64,000 bases of DNA from Neofusicoccum parvum. Lineage: Eukaryota; Ascomycota; Dothideomycetes; Botryosphaeriales; Botryosphaeriaceae. Position numbers and translations under genes: made by a program. The notes below the pieces were generated by a model. The model was given only the letters and a program-made list of their open reading frames with translations. It made no database searches and was not told the origin of the DNA. Positions within the stretch are counted from its first letter, which is position 1, and each line of letters starts with the position of its first letter. The DNA is taken from assembly GCA_020912385.1 (NCBI GenBank), contig CP087211.1, positions 930,001 through 994,000 of the forward strand, written 5' to 3'. Below, piece after piece: positions 36,001 to 45,008 of this stretch.

Positions 36001-39000
36001 CAGCACCATCTCGCAGATATGTACGTCAAATGCCCGACTGGCGTGCGCCAGGTACTTGCCTGTGCCGCCGAGGTAAGGCGTATCGGGCACCTCACGGCAG
36101 ATGAAGTCTGACTGCGCCTCCGTGAACCCCGACACGTTGCCGCGGCTGACTAGGACTCCTTTCGGCGTACCTGTGGAGCCGGAAGTATAGAGGAGATAGC
36201 AGTTGTCATCCGGTCGTGACTGAGGAGGCGTGAATGTTTCCGGCCCATCCCCCCGCAGCTGCGCCGTGAAGTCCTCGCCGTCTACCATTATGACGCGACA
36301 TTCAGCGGGAACAGCAGGGAGGGAAGACATGGAGATCTTGTCGGTGAACAACATTGCGGACCTGCTGTCACGGAGAAGCAGCGCCTGTCTTTCAGGTGGG
36401 AGGTCCTCTGCCACTGGCAAGTAGCAGTTTCCACTCTTCCAGATACCTGCCACAATCGCATACGCAATGAACGACCGCCCGAGACATACGGCAACCATCC
36501 GCGTGAATAGCCCGTTCTTGATTAGGAAATTGGCAATCCGGTCCGACATGGCACTCATCTCTCTGTACGTCCACGTCTGGGAGTCTGCCCCGCTCTCCTT
36601 GATCTTGCTTGCAATTTCCAAAGCAACCCAGTCTGGATACTCAGTAGCCCAGCGATCCAGCCAGTGTGCCGGTGAGAGCTCTGGTGCTTTAATGATGGCT
36701 TCTGTGACAGTAGGCTCGGCCACGGACAGCAGGTGTTTGGGGAAGTGACTCGCTAAGTCCGCCACCGGAAGATCTGGAAATTGCATCATGGCGTTAACTA
36801 GGGCATCAACTTGGTGCGCGAAAAGCTCCAGATGGTCACTGTTCATCAGCGTATCCAGAGCGGAGAAAGTGCACGACAGCCATTCACCGCGCTGTTCAAC
36901 ATTCAGCGCGATTGGATGCTCCACCGTGAGCGGAATCAGCTCGTCCAGTTCTCTCCAGATGGCAGTCTTTCCTGTGCCGTCATCCTCATCAGCGGCCTCT
37001 GGATGGTACGCAAACATCGCGCAGTACAGAGGCTGAGAAGGCTGGCAGTTGACAAGCCGCTTGATAGTCCGTGGGTGAACGTGGCGATGCTTGACAGACT
37101 CGTCGACCATGGCAGCCTGCCTGGTGATGATCTCGCGCGAAGTGCCTGTCGCATGGACCGTGACTGGTACAACAGAAATAAGGGGCCCAACAACGTCTGC
37201 CAGCTCTGGGTGTGTGATACGATCTGAGAAAGTCTCGCCGAAGAAGATGGACGGGCATTCCAGGTATTCGGCCAAAGTGCAGCCAAAGGCAGCCCTGATG
37301 ACTGACACCACGGAGCCAAGACCGAGTTTTCTGGAAAATTCACGCAGCGATGAGACAGACGCTGTCAGGTCGACTGTGTAGTCCAAGAACTCGGGCCTTA
37401 CGTTAGCTGTGTTGCGTCGGCAAGAGAGGTCTGGGAAAGTCCGGCTCTCAGAACCTGAAAACACCTCCAACTCCTTTTTCCAGAAGTCAGCAGTGGACTG
37501 AGAATCTTGATCTGACGCAAATCTCGTCAAGCTCAAGGCCTGGCGCCACTGAAGGCGAGGAGTGGAGCCCAGCTTGAGATATGCGCGTCGGAGATCACTG
37601 AAGATATACTGCATGGCGGGTCCATCATGGATGGCGTGGTGGAGAGTGACCATGAGGTTACGGGTCTCACCGTCGTCAAATATGGTCAACGCTGAAAGGG
37701 GAGACCTGAACCCTGTCTGTTGGCGGTCGACTGCGATGGCAAGCGCCCGCTTGTTGGCCTCGTCTATGAGTGTGCTCCGGACAATATTGACGTACTCCGA
37801 ATCCACCAGTGTCTCCCCATGAATGATCTGGAGGAATGCAGGAGTTGAAGCATCTGGGAGCAGGTCGTCAAATTCAGCGGTAGGGAAGAAGCTGGTACGG
37901 AGAACGTCGTTGTCCTGAACAACCTGTCTCCATGCCTCCACGAGTTGCGCAGGCTCGACACTACCCTCAAGTTCAAAGAAGTGGTTGCTCCAGTACGAAT
38001 GTGAGCTTCGGATAGTCTCGCTCAAAAGACTCTCTTGGAGCGGTAAAGCAGGGGTGACCTGGAAGGCTCCTTGTAACCCCTTGGCCCGCAACTTTCCTTC
38101 CCACTTGTGATGAAAATCCAGGAGTCTGTCCGCAGCGCTCTTCTTCTGCAATTCCGACGAAGACTTCTCCACAAGAGCAACTAGACCTTGAACCGTGCTG
38201 GACGAAATCATATCCGCAACCGAAACGCTGTATCCCTCGCTCTTCAGTCTTGCCGCCAGTCTCAACGCTCCAATGGAGTCAACACCCAGGGCAGCAAGCC
38301 TGCTCATCCTGTTCATCGTCTCCATCCTCGCTCCCGTCAGCTCGTGGATTTTCTCGAGCACGTAGGTCTCTCTCGCCGACCAGTCTCCACCACCAGCACC
38401 AACCTCCAGCGCCTGCGGATGGTTCAGCGCGTTCTCCCAGGCCGTCAAGTCCACGATCTCATACGCAACGCGCAGCGCGTCCCGATCCACCTTCGCGCTG
38501 CGCGTCCGCGGGATCTCACGCACGACCAAGAAGACGCCGGGGATCATGTGCTCCGGCAGCTCTGCTCTGGCCACGTCAAGCGCCGCTCGCGCCACATCCG
38601 CAGCCTCAGGGCTGGCGACGACGAGCGAGCCGCCAGAGGCCTTGACGCGCGGCGCAGCGAGGAACGCAACGACCACCTTGGCCACGCGGTCCGGCCGGTT
38701 GATGTGCTGCACCGCAACCTGCGCGACGCACGGGTGGCAGCCGCGCAGCGCGAACTCGATCTCGCTCAGCTCGACGCGGATGCCGCCCAGCTTGACCAGG
38801 TCGTCGACGCGGCCGACGAAGTCCAGCGACCCGTCGTGCAGCTCGCGCACCTCGTCGCCCGTCTTGTACAGCATGCAATTCAGCTGCGGGCTCCAGACGA
38901 ACCGGTCCGCCGTCTTGTCCGGGCTGTCGAGGTAGCCCGCCGAGAGCTGCGGGCCGCTGAGGGCCAGCTCGCCGATGCTCTGGCGCAGCACGGGCGCGTC

Positions 39001-42000
39001 GTTGCGGATGACGTGCGTGCCGATGGTGGGGAGGGCGTAGCCCACGTTCGAGCTGGGGACGTCGGGGTTGGCGCCGCCGAATTGCTGCAGCGTCGAGACG
39101 ACGGTGGTCTCGGCGGGGCCGTATGTGTTGAAGGCGATGGTGTCCCTCCTCCAGTCGTCTGCCACGTGTTGCGGGAGCTTCTCGCCGATGAAGGTGACTA
39201 CCCTGAGTGTTGGGCAGGAGTCACGCTCTACGCCGGCGGCGAATGCGGGGGTCAGATGCGCGTGTGTAGCCTGCGTGGCCGTCGCGAGCTCGGAGAAGGA
39301 ACGCAGCATGACGTCCCTGGTCGAGGAGATGACCGCTCCGCCAATGCCCCATGTGTAGAACAGATCCTGCACGAAGACGTCGAAGGCGAATTGCGAGAAC
39401 TGCATGCAGCGCACCTGTCTACCATCACTATTGCCGGGAATGGCGCGCTGGAGTGCTGACATGCTTGCCACGGCGGCTCTGTGATGAATAGGAACACCCT
39501 TGGGGCTTCCAGTAGTCCCACTTGTCCAGATTAAATACGCCGGGTCCTCTGGTCTTGCGTAAACCGGCTCTGAGCCTGACTCCTGCTCTTCCGGCGGCAG
39601 GGAAGCCACAGTCGAGTCCGTCCAGTTGCCCAGGCGGTCAATCTCCACCTTCCGGATGCCTCGCGGTATGCCTTCCTCGATTTCCAGCTTGCCGGCATCG
39701 ACAATGACCATCGGAGCCTTGGTGCGGACTATCAAGTCATGCCGTCGACGAGGTGGGAAGAACGGGTCAACAGGACACCACGCTCCCCCGGCCTTTAAGA
39801 TTCCAAGCAGCGCAACGTACAGCGCAGGGCTCTTTTCGGTGCAGATAGGCACGTAGATGGAGTGGAGATCGCCGAACCGAGCACGCAGCTGAGCAGCGAA
39901 CTCGGAGGCGCGGCGATTTAGTTCGGCGTAGGTCCAGGAGAGTTGAGCCAGGTTGCCGAATTGGTCGATGGAGGTCACGAAGACCAGAGCAGTGTCGTCC
40001 GGGTTGGTCCGTGCGTGCTCTTCCAGCTGAGAATGAAGGAGTGAATTGTCGCTGGCGACTTTCTGGAGCTCAGTCTTAGATGCCGGGTGCGTGGAGAGCA
40101 AGGAAGGCTCCGTAGCCGACGATGCAGAAGAGAAAGGCTGCTCTGGGTTTGCGAGTATGTGGTCAAGAATGTCGTTGAACTCCCTCATCATGATGGTAGC
40201 CGCCTGCTGGTTGAGATATGCGTCGGTGAACGTCGCCTTCAGTCGAATCGAGCCCTCCCTGTTGGGCCAAATCTCCACCATGACGGCAAAGTCATTGGCC
40301 ATGGGTGGATACTCAATGGACCTCCAGATTCCGCTCTCCTCGCCTCCAGCACCGAACTCCTGGAACGCGAAAAGCGTGTCGTACGGGAGCTGACCACCGG
40401 CGGTCGTGACGGATCCAATCCTCGCCTGGAGATGGCTCAGAGACTCCGCATTGGTCAACGCAAGCTTCCGCGAGATTTCCTTGAATGAAGAGTCCCCGGC
40501 GTCCGCCATGGGGCTCTTCACCGGGACGGTGGCAAAGGTCGGTGCCATACAGACCTCCAACTCCTTGTCAAAGCGTCCCGATATGACGCTACCGAAGACC
40601 ACGTTTTCAGTGGAGCCAGAGTAGTTCGACAGGATCACGAGCCACGCGGTTTGCAGGACAGCCAGCGCAGAGGTACCCATCGTCTTCGCCCCGTCCCGCA
40701 GTCGGCGAAGAGGCACGCTTGAATAAATCTGCACAGTCTGCGGGAGCCCGGTCTTGACTTCTGGCCGCAGACCGGTGAGGTTTGGGAAGGGTAGAGGACT
40801 GACTCCTTCCAGATAGAGCGACCAGAACTTGGCGGTGCGGTTGTGATCGGCCAGGTGGTGCAGGTCGACTGTCTTGCGCAGAGATGTGCGCTCCGGTGCC
40901 GGGGCTCCGCGGTACTCAGCGTCAACTTCGTCGAGCAGCAGCTGGAATGAACCGCCGTCGAAGATGGCGTGGAAGAGACTGACGACCATTAATGTCTGCT
41001 TGGAGGAGGTAAAGAGGCTGAGGAGATATGGTGGTTTCTCCAACCCAATGCTATCCTCGATGCTGCGCAACTCGCGACGGACATGCTGATCAAGATCCGC
41101 GCCAGAAACCTCTGGGAGGTTGCCATACCTCCAGGGTACCTGCGCTATCTTTGACTGAGGGGAGAGAACGCATTGGGCAAAAGGAGCGAGATCGTCGTCC
41201 ACGGGTACAAAGACGGTTCGAAAAGCCTCGTGCCTGCTGAGAACAAGTTCCCATGCCGATTGCAGACGCTTGATGTCTGTGTCTGTCTGGATGTCGAATA
41301 CAGAGTGGTTGATGTAGGTCTTACATGGTGAGTCTTTGGACATACTGCGCACAAAACTGGCGAGCATGCCGGATTGTGTGGCAGTTGTTGGATATACAAC
41401 ATCTATCTCGTCCTCGGCTATCTGGAGATAGTCTGCACATTGCGTCTTATAGGTCTCGCCAAACCGCTTCAGCCGGAGCTCGCTTTCTTGAGTGCTTGCA
41501 GTTCGAGCCACAGATTCAGAGGTGGCGGCTCCAGCAGATGCAGCTTGCTTTTCCGCCAAAAGAGCTGTGATTCCGGCAGAAGAACGGCATTGAAGGACTT
41601 CGGCGACGGAAATGGTCGACGTACACTTATCCCGCAGCTTCTGTAGGAGAGCCATGCTCCGCAAGCTGTCAAATCCCAAGGAAAAGAGGTCAGCCGCGGC
41701 GTGGACATGCTCGGGATCTGTGCCGACAGCTTCGGCAACCAGGCGTTGAACAAGCAAGAACAGCTCTCCGCCGGTCCCAGAAGAAGAAGCCAGGTCTGGC
41801 GCCGCCTGGGGAGTGGCTTCACGGCTCAATGCGTCCGATACCACGTCTTCTGCAATTTTCGCCACCCGTTTGCGGTCTATCTTCGCCGACGTCAACCGCG
41901 GCAGATTGGACATGATCTCGTAGTATGCGGGACGCATGAAGTCAGGCAGGAGCGCCTCCGCCCGGTCTTTGCACGTCTTCACAACCCTGCTACCATGTTG

Positions 42001-44160
42001 GTCGGACGCCAGCACCAGCAACGCCACGACCTGCAAACTGCCCTGCGAGCTGGGCGGCCTCGCCACCGCAACAGCAGCCTCGGCCACTTCAGGCGTCTGC
42101 GCCAGCACGCCTTCGATCTCGCCCAGCTCCGCTCTCCGGCCGTTGAGCTTCACCTGCCCGGACGAGATGCGGCCCAGGAACTCGAAGAGCACGGCGCCGT
42201 CCTCGTTCCAGACAATGCGCGCCCTGTCGCCCGTCCGGTACAGGCGCCCGAACTGCGCGCTCTCGACGAACGACGCGGCCGTCTCCGCCGGGCGGTTGAG
42301 GTAGCCCTTGCTAACCTGCGGGCCGCCGATGGCGAGCTCGCCTGCGAAGCCTGCGGGGACAGGGCGCGGGTCTTTGCTGAATGGGTCCAGGACGAAGAGG
42401 GATGAGGATGGAATGGCAGGGCCGATGACTGAGCCGCGATAGCGAGGGTCGACGGCGAAGAGCGTGCAGTTTATCGAGCCTTCGGTGGGTCCGTAGGCAT
42501 TGGCAAGCCCACGAGGACCGTCGTTCGAACTGGCGCGGTCCGCGGTGGCAAAGTTGTCAATGACCTTGCGGTTCAGAGCTTCGCCCATGGTCCAGAGACT
42601 TTGCAGAGTGGGCAACTTGTCCGGACGCAGAAGAGAGGCTACGCTGGGCGTTGTCATCATCACGGTGGCGCGGGTCGCGGTGACTGTTCCTTCCAGATCG
42701 CTCAGTGTGAGCTGGCGTTCCGCGGAGCAGAGAGTCGCGCCGGAGGACCAGGTGACAAAGATCTCCATGATCGAGGGGTCGAACGTGGATGCTGCGAACT
42801 GGAACCAACGCGATGGTTTTTCTGGATTGGTAGAGAGTGGCAGTGTCGCGGCGTGCGAACGGATGGAACAGGTGCAGGCAAGATGCTGGACCTGCACTCC
42901 CTTGGGCCTGCCCGTGGAGCCGCTGGTGTACATGACATACGCAACATCGCTCTCGTCGATTTCTGCCATGCCAGTCGACGCACTACCTTTCGTCTGGCTG
43001 GCCTGGGTGACATCAATCCAGGGAAATTTGTCCATAGGGCTGGCACACGACTCTGGACCACCGCTGCCCAGAACGGCTCTAGGCCGCAAGTCTTCCAAAA
43101 TGTCCCTCAGTCTCTCCTTCGGGGCATCCAATGGGAGCGGACAGAAGCCGTATCCGGCTTTCAGCACTCCGAGGTATGAAATGTACAGCTCTGGGGAATG
43201 GGGAATGTAGAGAGGTAGAATGTCCGGTTGATCTTCATCGTCTTTGCCAGATCTGCCCAAGGTGTCGATAATTTGACTAGCCAAGTTGTCCGCAGCCGCT
43301 TCCAGCTCCGCATACGTCAGGATCGTGTGTCTTTCTCCGTGCAGAAAGTCCAGAGCGGGCCTGTCGGGGAACTGGGCAGCGCGTCGCTCAAAATCGGCGT
43401 GCAGCAAAGCTTTAGGGAGGTCGGTTTGGTCTTGCGGTATTTTCGGTGGTCTGGTGGCGGGGGGAAAGTTGGATATGGAGAGATACTCAAGGCCGTCGTC
43501 GTTCTTCTGCGCCGAATTGGTGGCTTCTTGAGTCTGGAGAACGGCTTCGAAAGCGTGTAGAATTTGGAGAGCGGCGCATCCAGGAACCAGATTTTCGTCG
43601 TACAAGAGCTTGCCAGAATGGCTGTTGACGTTCAACTCGAGAATAAATGTTGCCTGTTGAGGTGAGCATCTGAAGACCACCGAGAGGCACAGGGATATCA
43701 AAGACCAACTTACTTTCATGTCTCCCACCTTCTGGCCGTCTTTCGAAGTGCAGAAATGGAGGGCGAAGTCGCAGTTTGTAGAGACAAGCTTTTCCTGGCT
43801 CTGATCGGTGCTGAACACTTTCAGAGAGCATTCCAGCTCTCCTTCCTCGGAGATGGCGTGTACAACACCTCGCCAATCATTTTCCGGGGCTGTCACGGCG
43901 ACTTTGAAGGCAACCTCATCCAGGCCAGTGAAGGCCATCACGGCTGTTGTGAATTTCCGAGCGGTTTCGGTCACATGTTGCTGTCCGATGCTCACATTAT
44001 GGGCTCGGAAAGTGGTATTTGACGGGTAACCTGGAGGCGAATAGTCAAATGGATGCAACACGGGTAGACCTGTGGTAGGCAGGATGTGTCCGTCAGGCAA
44101 AGAGCCTTCGAACAGGCCTGCGAGCCCCTCTAGAGGCGGCGGCGAATTGTCGGACGGCAT
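30007..44160 (-). CDS. sidC: Ferricrocin-type siderophore nonribosomal peptide synthetase
   Basis: Assembles the cyclic hexapeptide intracellular siderophore (ferricrocin group) from N5-acetyl-N5-hydroxyornithine, glycine and serine/alanine; cytosolic. Exons 44160-43714 and 43653-30007 (60-nt in-frame intron, residues VSWSLI..SPQQ removed) give about 4,697 aa. Domain order: A1 (about 245-745; YTSGSTGRPKG near 42915), T1 (LGFDSLR, about 812), C1 (FHAIFDGG, about 1045), A2 (1356-1876; WTSGTTGSPKG), T2 (LGVDSIG, 1940), C2 (HHAIHDG, 2155), A3 (2475-2995; YTSGSTGTPKG), T3 (LGIDSLN, 3063), C3 (HHSIYDA, 3280), T4 (LGVDSVT, 3623), C4 (HHALYDG, 3823), T5 (LGLDSIA, 4172), C5 (HHATYDA, 4388). This ATC-ATC-ATC-TC-TC layout is the hallmark of SidC/NPS2 enzymes. 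All carriers keep the Ser. No terminal thioesterase is expected; C5 closes the ring. Codon GC rises sharply in the last 600 bp. Confidence 0.93.
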   Translation of the reverse strand: MPSDNSPPPLEGLAGLFEGSLPDGHILPTTGLPVLHPFDYSPPGYPSNTTFRAHNVSIGQQHVTETARKFTTAVMAFTGLDEVAFKVAVTAPENDWRGVVHAISEEGELECSLKVFSTDQSQEKLVSTNCDFALHFCTSKDGQKVGDMKVSWSLISLCLSVVFRCSPQQATFILELNVNSHSGKLLYDENLVPGCAALQILHAFEAVLQTQEATNSAQKNDDGLEYLSISNFPPATRPPKIPQDQTDLPKALLHADFERRAAQFPDRPALDFLHGERHTILTYAELEAAADNLASQIIDTLGRSGKDDEDQPDILPLYIPHSPELYISYLGVLKAGYGFCPLPLDAPKERLRDILEDLRPRAVLGSGGPESCASPMDKFPWIDVTQASQTKGSASTGMAEIDESDVAYVMYTSGSTGRPKGVQVQHLACTCSIRSHAATLPLSTNPEKPSRWFQFAASTFDPSIMEIFVTWSSGATLCSAERQLTLSDLEGTVTATRATVMMTTPSVASLLRPDKLPTLQSLWTMGEALNRKVIDNFATADRASSNDGPRGLANAYGPTEGSINCTLFAVDPRYRGSVIGPAIPSSSLFVLDPFSKDPRPVPAGFAGELAIGGPQVSKGYLNRPAETAASFVESAQFGRLYRTGDRARIVWNEDGAVLFEFLGRISSGQVKLNGRRAELGEIEGVLAQTPEVAEAAVAVARPPSSQGSLQVVALLVLASDQHGSRVVKTCKDRAEALLPDFMRPAYYEIMSNLPRLTSAKIDRKRVAKIAEDVVSDALSREATPQAAPDLASSSGTGGELFLLVQRLVAEAVGTDPEHVHAAADLFSLGFDSLRSMALLQKLRDKCTSTISVAEVLQCRSSAGITALLAEKQAASAGAATSESVARTASTQESELRLKRFGETYKTQCADYLQIAEDEIDVVYPTTATQSGMLASFVRSMSKDSPCKTYINHSVFDIQTDTDIKRLQSAWELVLSRHEAFRTVFVPVDDDLAPFAQCVLSPQSKIAQVPWRYGNLPEVSGADLDQHVRRELRSIEDSIGLEKPPYLLSLFTSSKQTLMVVSLFHAIFDGGSFQLLLDEVDAEYRGAPAPERTSLRKTVDLHHLADHNRTAKFWSLYLEGVSPLPFPNLTGLRPEVKTGLPQTVQIYSSVPLRRLRDGAKTMGTSALAVLQTAWLVILSNYSGSTENVVFGSVISGRFDKELEVCMAPTFATVPVKSPMADAGDSSFKEISRKLALTNAESLSHLQARIGSVTTAGGQLPYDTLFAFQEFGAGGEESGIWRSIEYPPMANDFAVMVEIWPNREGSIRLKATFTDAYLNQQAATIMMREFNDILDHILANPEQPFSSASSATEPSLLSTHPASKTELQKVASDNSLLHSQLEEHARTNPDDTALVFVTSIDQFGNLAQLSWTYAELNRRASEFAAQLRARFGDLHSIYVPICTEKSPALYVALLGILKAGGAWCPVDPFFPPRRRHDLIVRTKAPMVIVDAGKLEIEEGIPRGIRKVEIDRLGNWTDSTVASLPPEEQESGSEPVYARPEDPAYLIWTSGTTGSPKGVPIHHRAAVASMSALQRAIPGNSDGRQVRCMQFSQFAFDVFVQDLFYTWGIGGAVISSTRDVMLRSFSELATATQATHAHLTPAFAAGVERDSCPTLRVVTFIGEKLPQHVADDWRRDTIAFNTYGPAETTVVSTLQQFGGANPDVPSSNVGYALPTIGTHVIRNDAPVLRQSIGELALSGPQLSAGYLDSPDKTADRFVWSPQLNCMLYKTGDEVRELHDGSLDFVGRVDDLVKLGGIRVELSEIEFALRGCHPCVAQVAVQHINRPDRVAKVVVAFLAAPRVKASGGSLVVASPEAADVARAALDVARAELPEHMIPGVFLVVREIPRTRSAKVDRDALRVAYEIVDLTAWENALNHPQALEVGAGGGDWSARETYVLEKIHELTGARMETMNRMSRLAALGVDSIGALRLAARLKSEGYSVSVADMISSSTVQGLVALVEKSSSELQKKSAADRLLDFHHKWEGKLRAKGLQGAFQVTPALPLQESLLSETIRSSHSYWSNHFFELEGSVEPAQLVEAWRQVVQDNDVLRTSFFPTAEFDDLLPDASTPAFLQIIHGETLVDSEYVNIVRSTLIDEANKRALAIAVDRQQTGFRSPLSALTIFDDGETRNLMVTLHHAIHDGPAMQYIFSDLRRAYLKLGSTPRLQWRQALSLTRFASDQDSQSTADFWKKELEVFSGSESRTFPDLSCRRNTANVRPEFLDYTVDLTASVSSLREFSRKLGLGSVVSVIRAAFGCTLAEYLECPSIFFGETFSDRITHPELADVVGPLISVVPVTVHATGTSREIITRQAAMVDESVKHRHVHPRTIKRLVNCQPSQPLYCAMFAYHPEAADEDDGTGKTAIWRELDELIPLTVEHPIALNVEQRGEWLSCTFSALDTLMNSDHLELFAHQVDALVNAMMQFPDLPVADLASHFPKHLLSVAEPTVTEAIIKAPELSPAHWLDRWATEYPDWVALEIASKIKESGADSQTWTYREMSAMSDRIANFLIKNGLFTRMVAVCLGRSFIAYAIVAGIWKSGNCYLPVAEDLPPERQALLLRDSRSAMLFTDKISMSSLPAVPAECRVIMVDGEDFTAQLRGDGPETFTPPQSRPDDNCYLLYTSGSTGTPKGVLVSRGNVSGFTEAQSDFICREVPDTPYLGGTGKYLAHASRAFDVHICEMVLAWRHGLALVTAPRAMLLDDLRLALCTLGVTHTGFVPSLLDQAGLEAHQVPKLRYLGVGGEKISQRIIDEFAASKSVSLVNAYGPTEATIGITSINVTPTTNVRNIGKVVGNVRPHVFQPGTFSYVKRAQAGELCVTGDLVASGYHQRPDAKGFVDFGGERMYRTGDMVRLMADGCIEFLGRSDSQAKVRGQRLELEEVSSAVAKCAGEPIDVTSLVLPSPATQRPQLIAFLSRSGHRPSKTNVAPLFVQDDYREWAPRIIAGCKKILPSYMVPSYIIPLTFIPIQISGKADVRQLRAIYEAIPRSQLLGTSSTRPETNTSVKAALQRGLTEVESRVRDILRTVVSFEVNDVGSATNILDLGIDSLNAIDLSIKLRKAGFTCSVADVLSRPLLSQLASVPFKGDNRSEEPQTQEDSCAKLAELDEAFRQQNTIGPLPNASIQAVRPTLPLQESLVASSLNDESKSLYVNHIVLKLSTTTSIAGVRDAWVDLLTDVDILRTCFAELDSTIVQLVLKPRAATLPWNEFSFRNPDEAKKSLGERQRQAAASIIETIQEQPPYRLCAAVPPDGHPRFLMISIHHSIYDAISMNLILSSLYAHYQGLTPRPQGNVEALYAHLLQHDAKAAEKFWKQSLQEFTPSHVSSNPRSDGDSLSIVELTLPKKFSALSSQASRAMATLPSLFEAVLGAMLAQLLGNADVTFGRVLAGRAIPVPSSETLIAPLVTTIPARVQFNGSKATLQDVISAVHASSMASLAHQHTPLRHIQRWVGSSIPLFDVLFSFVRVSSSQPPDHAKAWSEEEGSGGMAADYPLAVEVEADSSSDTITLRAGFTEAFGDERKARVLLENIELLLQALIEGGGPDSVQVDALRIPRGSKGALRADMQKYQWDEGVWSAEEQAIRKAVATICGLIEKEVTKNASFFSLGVDSVTAIRFAKMLREQGLDVSSADVMKHTSIGALGDHVKSDSSANGNVDLVHLNGPATPLPANVAEADVADVYSCTPLQSSMITQTLSSAGKLYVHHHAAVISQTIQVDLLKDAWTKVVGHLDILRTSFHTAPSSRQYTAVVHHQPQPNWTVVTGVESIAQAIDDIVSRSVYPSESDFHSPPLRATLLQSNEELVLVVTLHHALYDGYSVPLIFHDLAEAYAGRALPTRAPFGSAARLIAAAQMRPSDFWSRSLTGYHKASLPTTPSSEALGRLHLVEKTLQSESQTVLRRCALLGVTLQTAALLAFGKVLARLVGQRDVAFGQVLAGRSLEVDGAENIVGPLFNTVPFRLLLDTVLKSNRHVVEDIQKFTADSQVHQHEALSEVTKAWRKETGDINPRIFDALFVFLKQDAEKTETGELFRPWKSDSDFVPDDADYPMNFEFEQSTAKIVIRASCKDAHLNQDGVSTFVRDFEEALEDIFSNPDRSAVAFPLGLRDLPITTYNDEQEQPQSYEDVHPGTDLDAIRIGLAEVTQVAEEDVELGSSVYALGLDSIAAIQVVASCRQRGVEVSVTDILQGATLGGIVRAVRQKKLPRPSESAINNVHSEPLVSQELRTSAIGLLNMDPALVEFVLPCLSGQAYHLTGWLNSGRTLFEPTWTFSCKFRVDVERLKDAWWGLRRRNSILRTCFAAVSDQDIVQVALKPEAVDRENTFRCIQASGDFQQSVIEEVKEIARNPSDLFTPPIRLCLLQHAESDKDAILLTLHHATYDAWTIPLLLSELAALYAVKPLEPPPEFSTFVEHVARTSHSPAQQEHWRKHLQTATPTILGADRHVAKTSRPPRQLFVMAPSTVTGVASLEQRCRARAVALHSAVLLSLARALSRATGAANPTLGVYGAGRAAAFPRVDALAGPTLVLLPLAVPGALGRPAAAAARAVQAELGARVEHEQADLRAVVGEAGGAGRFNVFANLLWQREERVAEVEAESREGLVLEPLRIGVPTDFAPEEAAVGKTAVDGLDCGWLRKENNVFVDVGRNAETDALDLGVRYEGEALKREDVEGFIREFAEEVRRVVDAL

Positions 44161-45008
44161 CGTTACTGTTCAGTGATAGGGCTGGTGCAGCTAGATAATG
44201 GGCGACTATCAGTCAGTACCAGTGGCCGCCGCATGGCCTCTTTCTTGAAACAAAGCCGGCACGAGCACACCAGGGCAAGGAGTGCAAAAAAGCAGAAGAT
44301 TCTTTCTCGAGGCCGATGTGCGGCACGCTCGAGCAGCTGTCCGAAATCGCAGCCATGTCGAGGCAGGTGGAGTGCTCCGGGCGGTCACCAAGGGCGCCAG
44401 ACATAACTACATTCGGCGCAAAACTTGTCTTCGCGTGGTCAGCATCGCATGCTCTTGCAATCAGATGGCGCCGGTGACGGGGGGTCAGAGCTGGTCTCAT
44501 GCCCCAAGGCGCCCACGGCGGGCCGACATCCGGCACTGAAAGTCGAGGATACGGCAGCTGCCTCGGCTCAGAACGTGGCGGGCGGCGATGAGGGAGTCTT
44601 TGGGGCTTTGGCTGGCCTGACGGACGCCATGAGGCGGATGATTTCGGGCCCGAGCAGAGAGCAGCTACATCTCCGACAGGCCCGATGGCTGATCAGATCC
44701 ATCAACTCGTATTCATCTGCCCCGACTCCTGTGGACAGCTGCGTTTTACGGCATGATTTTCGTCAAGCGTGGCGCGATGAAGAGACCTGCGCAATCGGGA
44801 AGGTGGAATGCAGCTGGGGACGGTGCTGCTGCCGCCGATCGAGCCGTTTCCGGAACAGTCTTGCCCCGGCCACCGCAGCGAGCAGGTGCAAGGCCATTAA
44901 GCCTAACGAAACGCCGCCTCCCGCTCCTTCCCCGCCGCGCCCGCCGCTCTCGGAATCTGCCTTTCTCCGCGCAACAACACGCGAGCGACATCAACATGGC
45001 TCTGCATC
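44161..45008. other. Promoter region of sidC
   Basis: Lies between the sidC start and the sidH stop, so it should hold the sidC promoter. No gene recognised. Only short GATA cores are seen (see 44174-44211) and an incomplete ATCAGAT at 44692-44698. Confidence 0.6.
44174..44211. promoter_or_regulatory. Three HGATAR GATA cores just upstream of sidC
   Basis: TGATAG (44174-44179), AGATAA (44193-44198) and CTATCA (44206-44211, reverse) lie 14-51 bp before the sidC start codon. The iron repressor SreA is a GATA factor and represses sidC in Aspergillus. The cores are short, so the binding is inferred, and they are so close to the ATG that some may lie in the leader. Confidence 0.45.

Noticed and set aside
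38188..39459. 423-codon plus-strand frame opposite the second adenylation domain of sidC
   Set aside because: Mirror of a GC-rich conserved coding region; Arg/Ala-rich nonsense.
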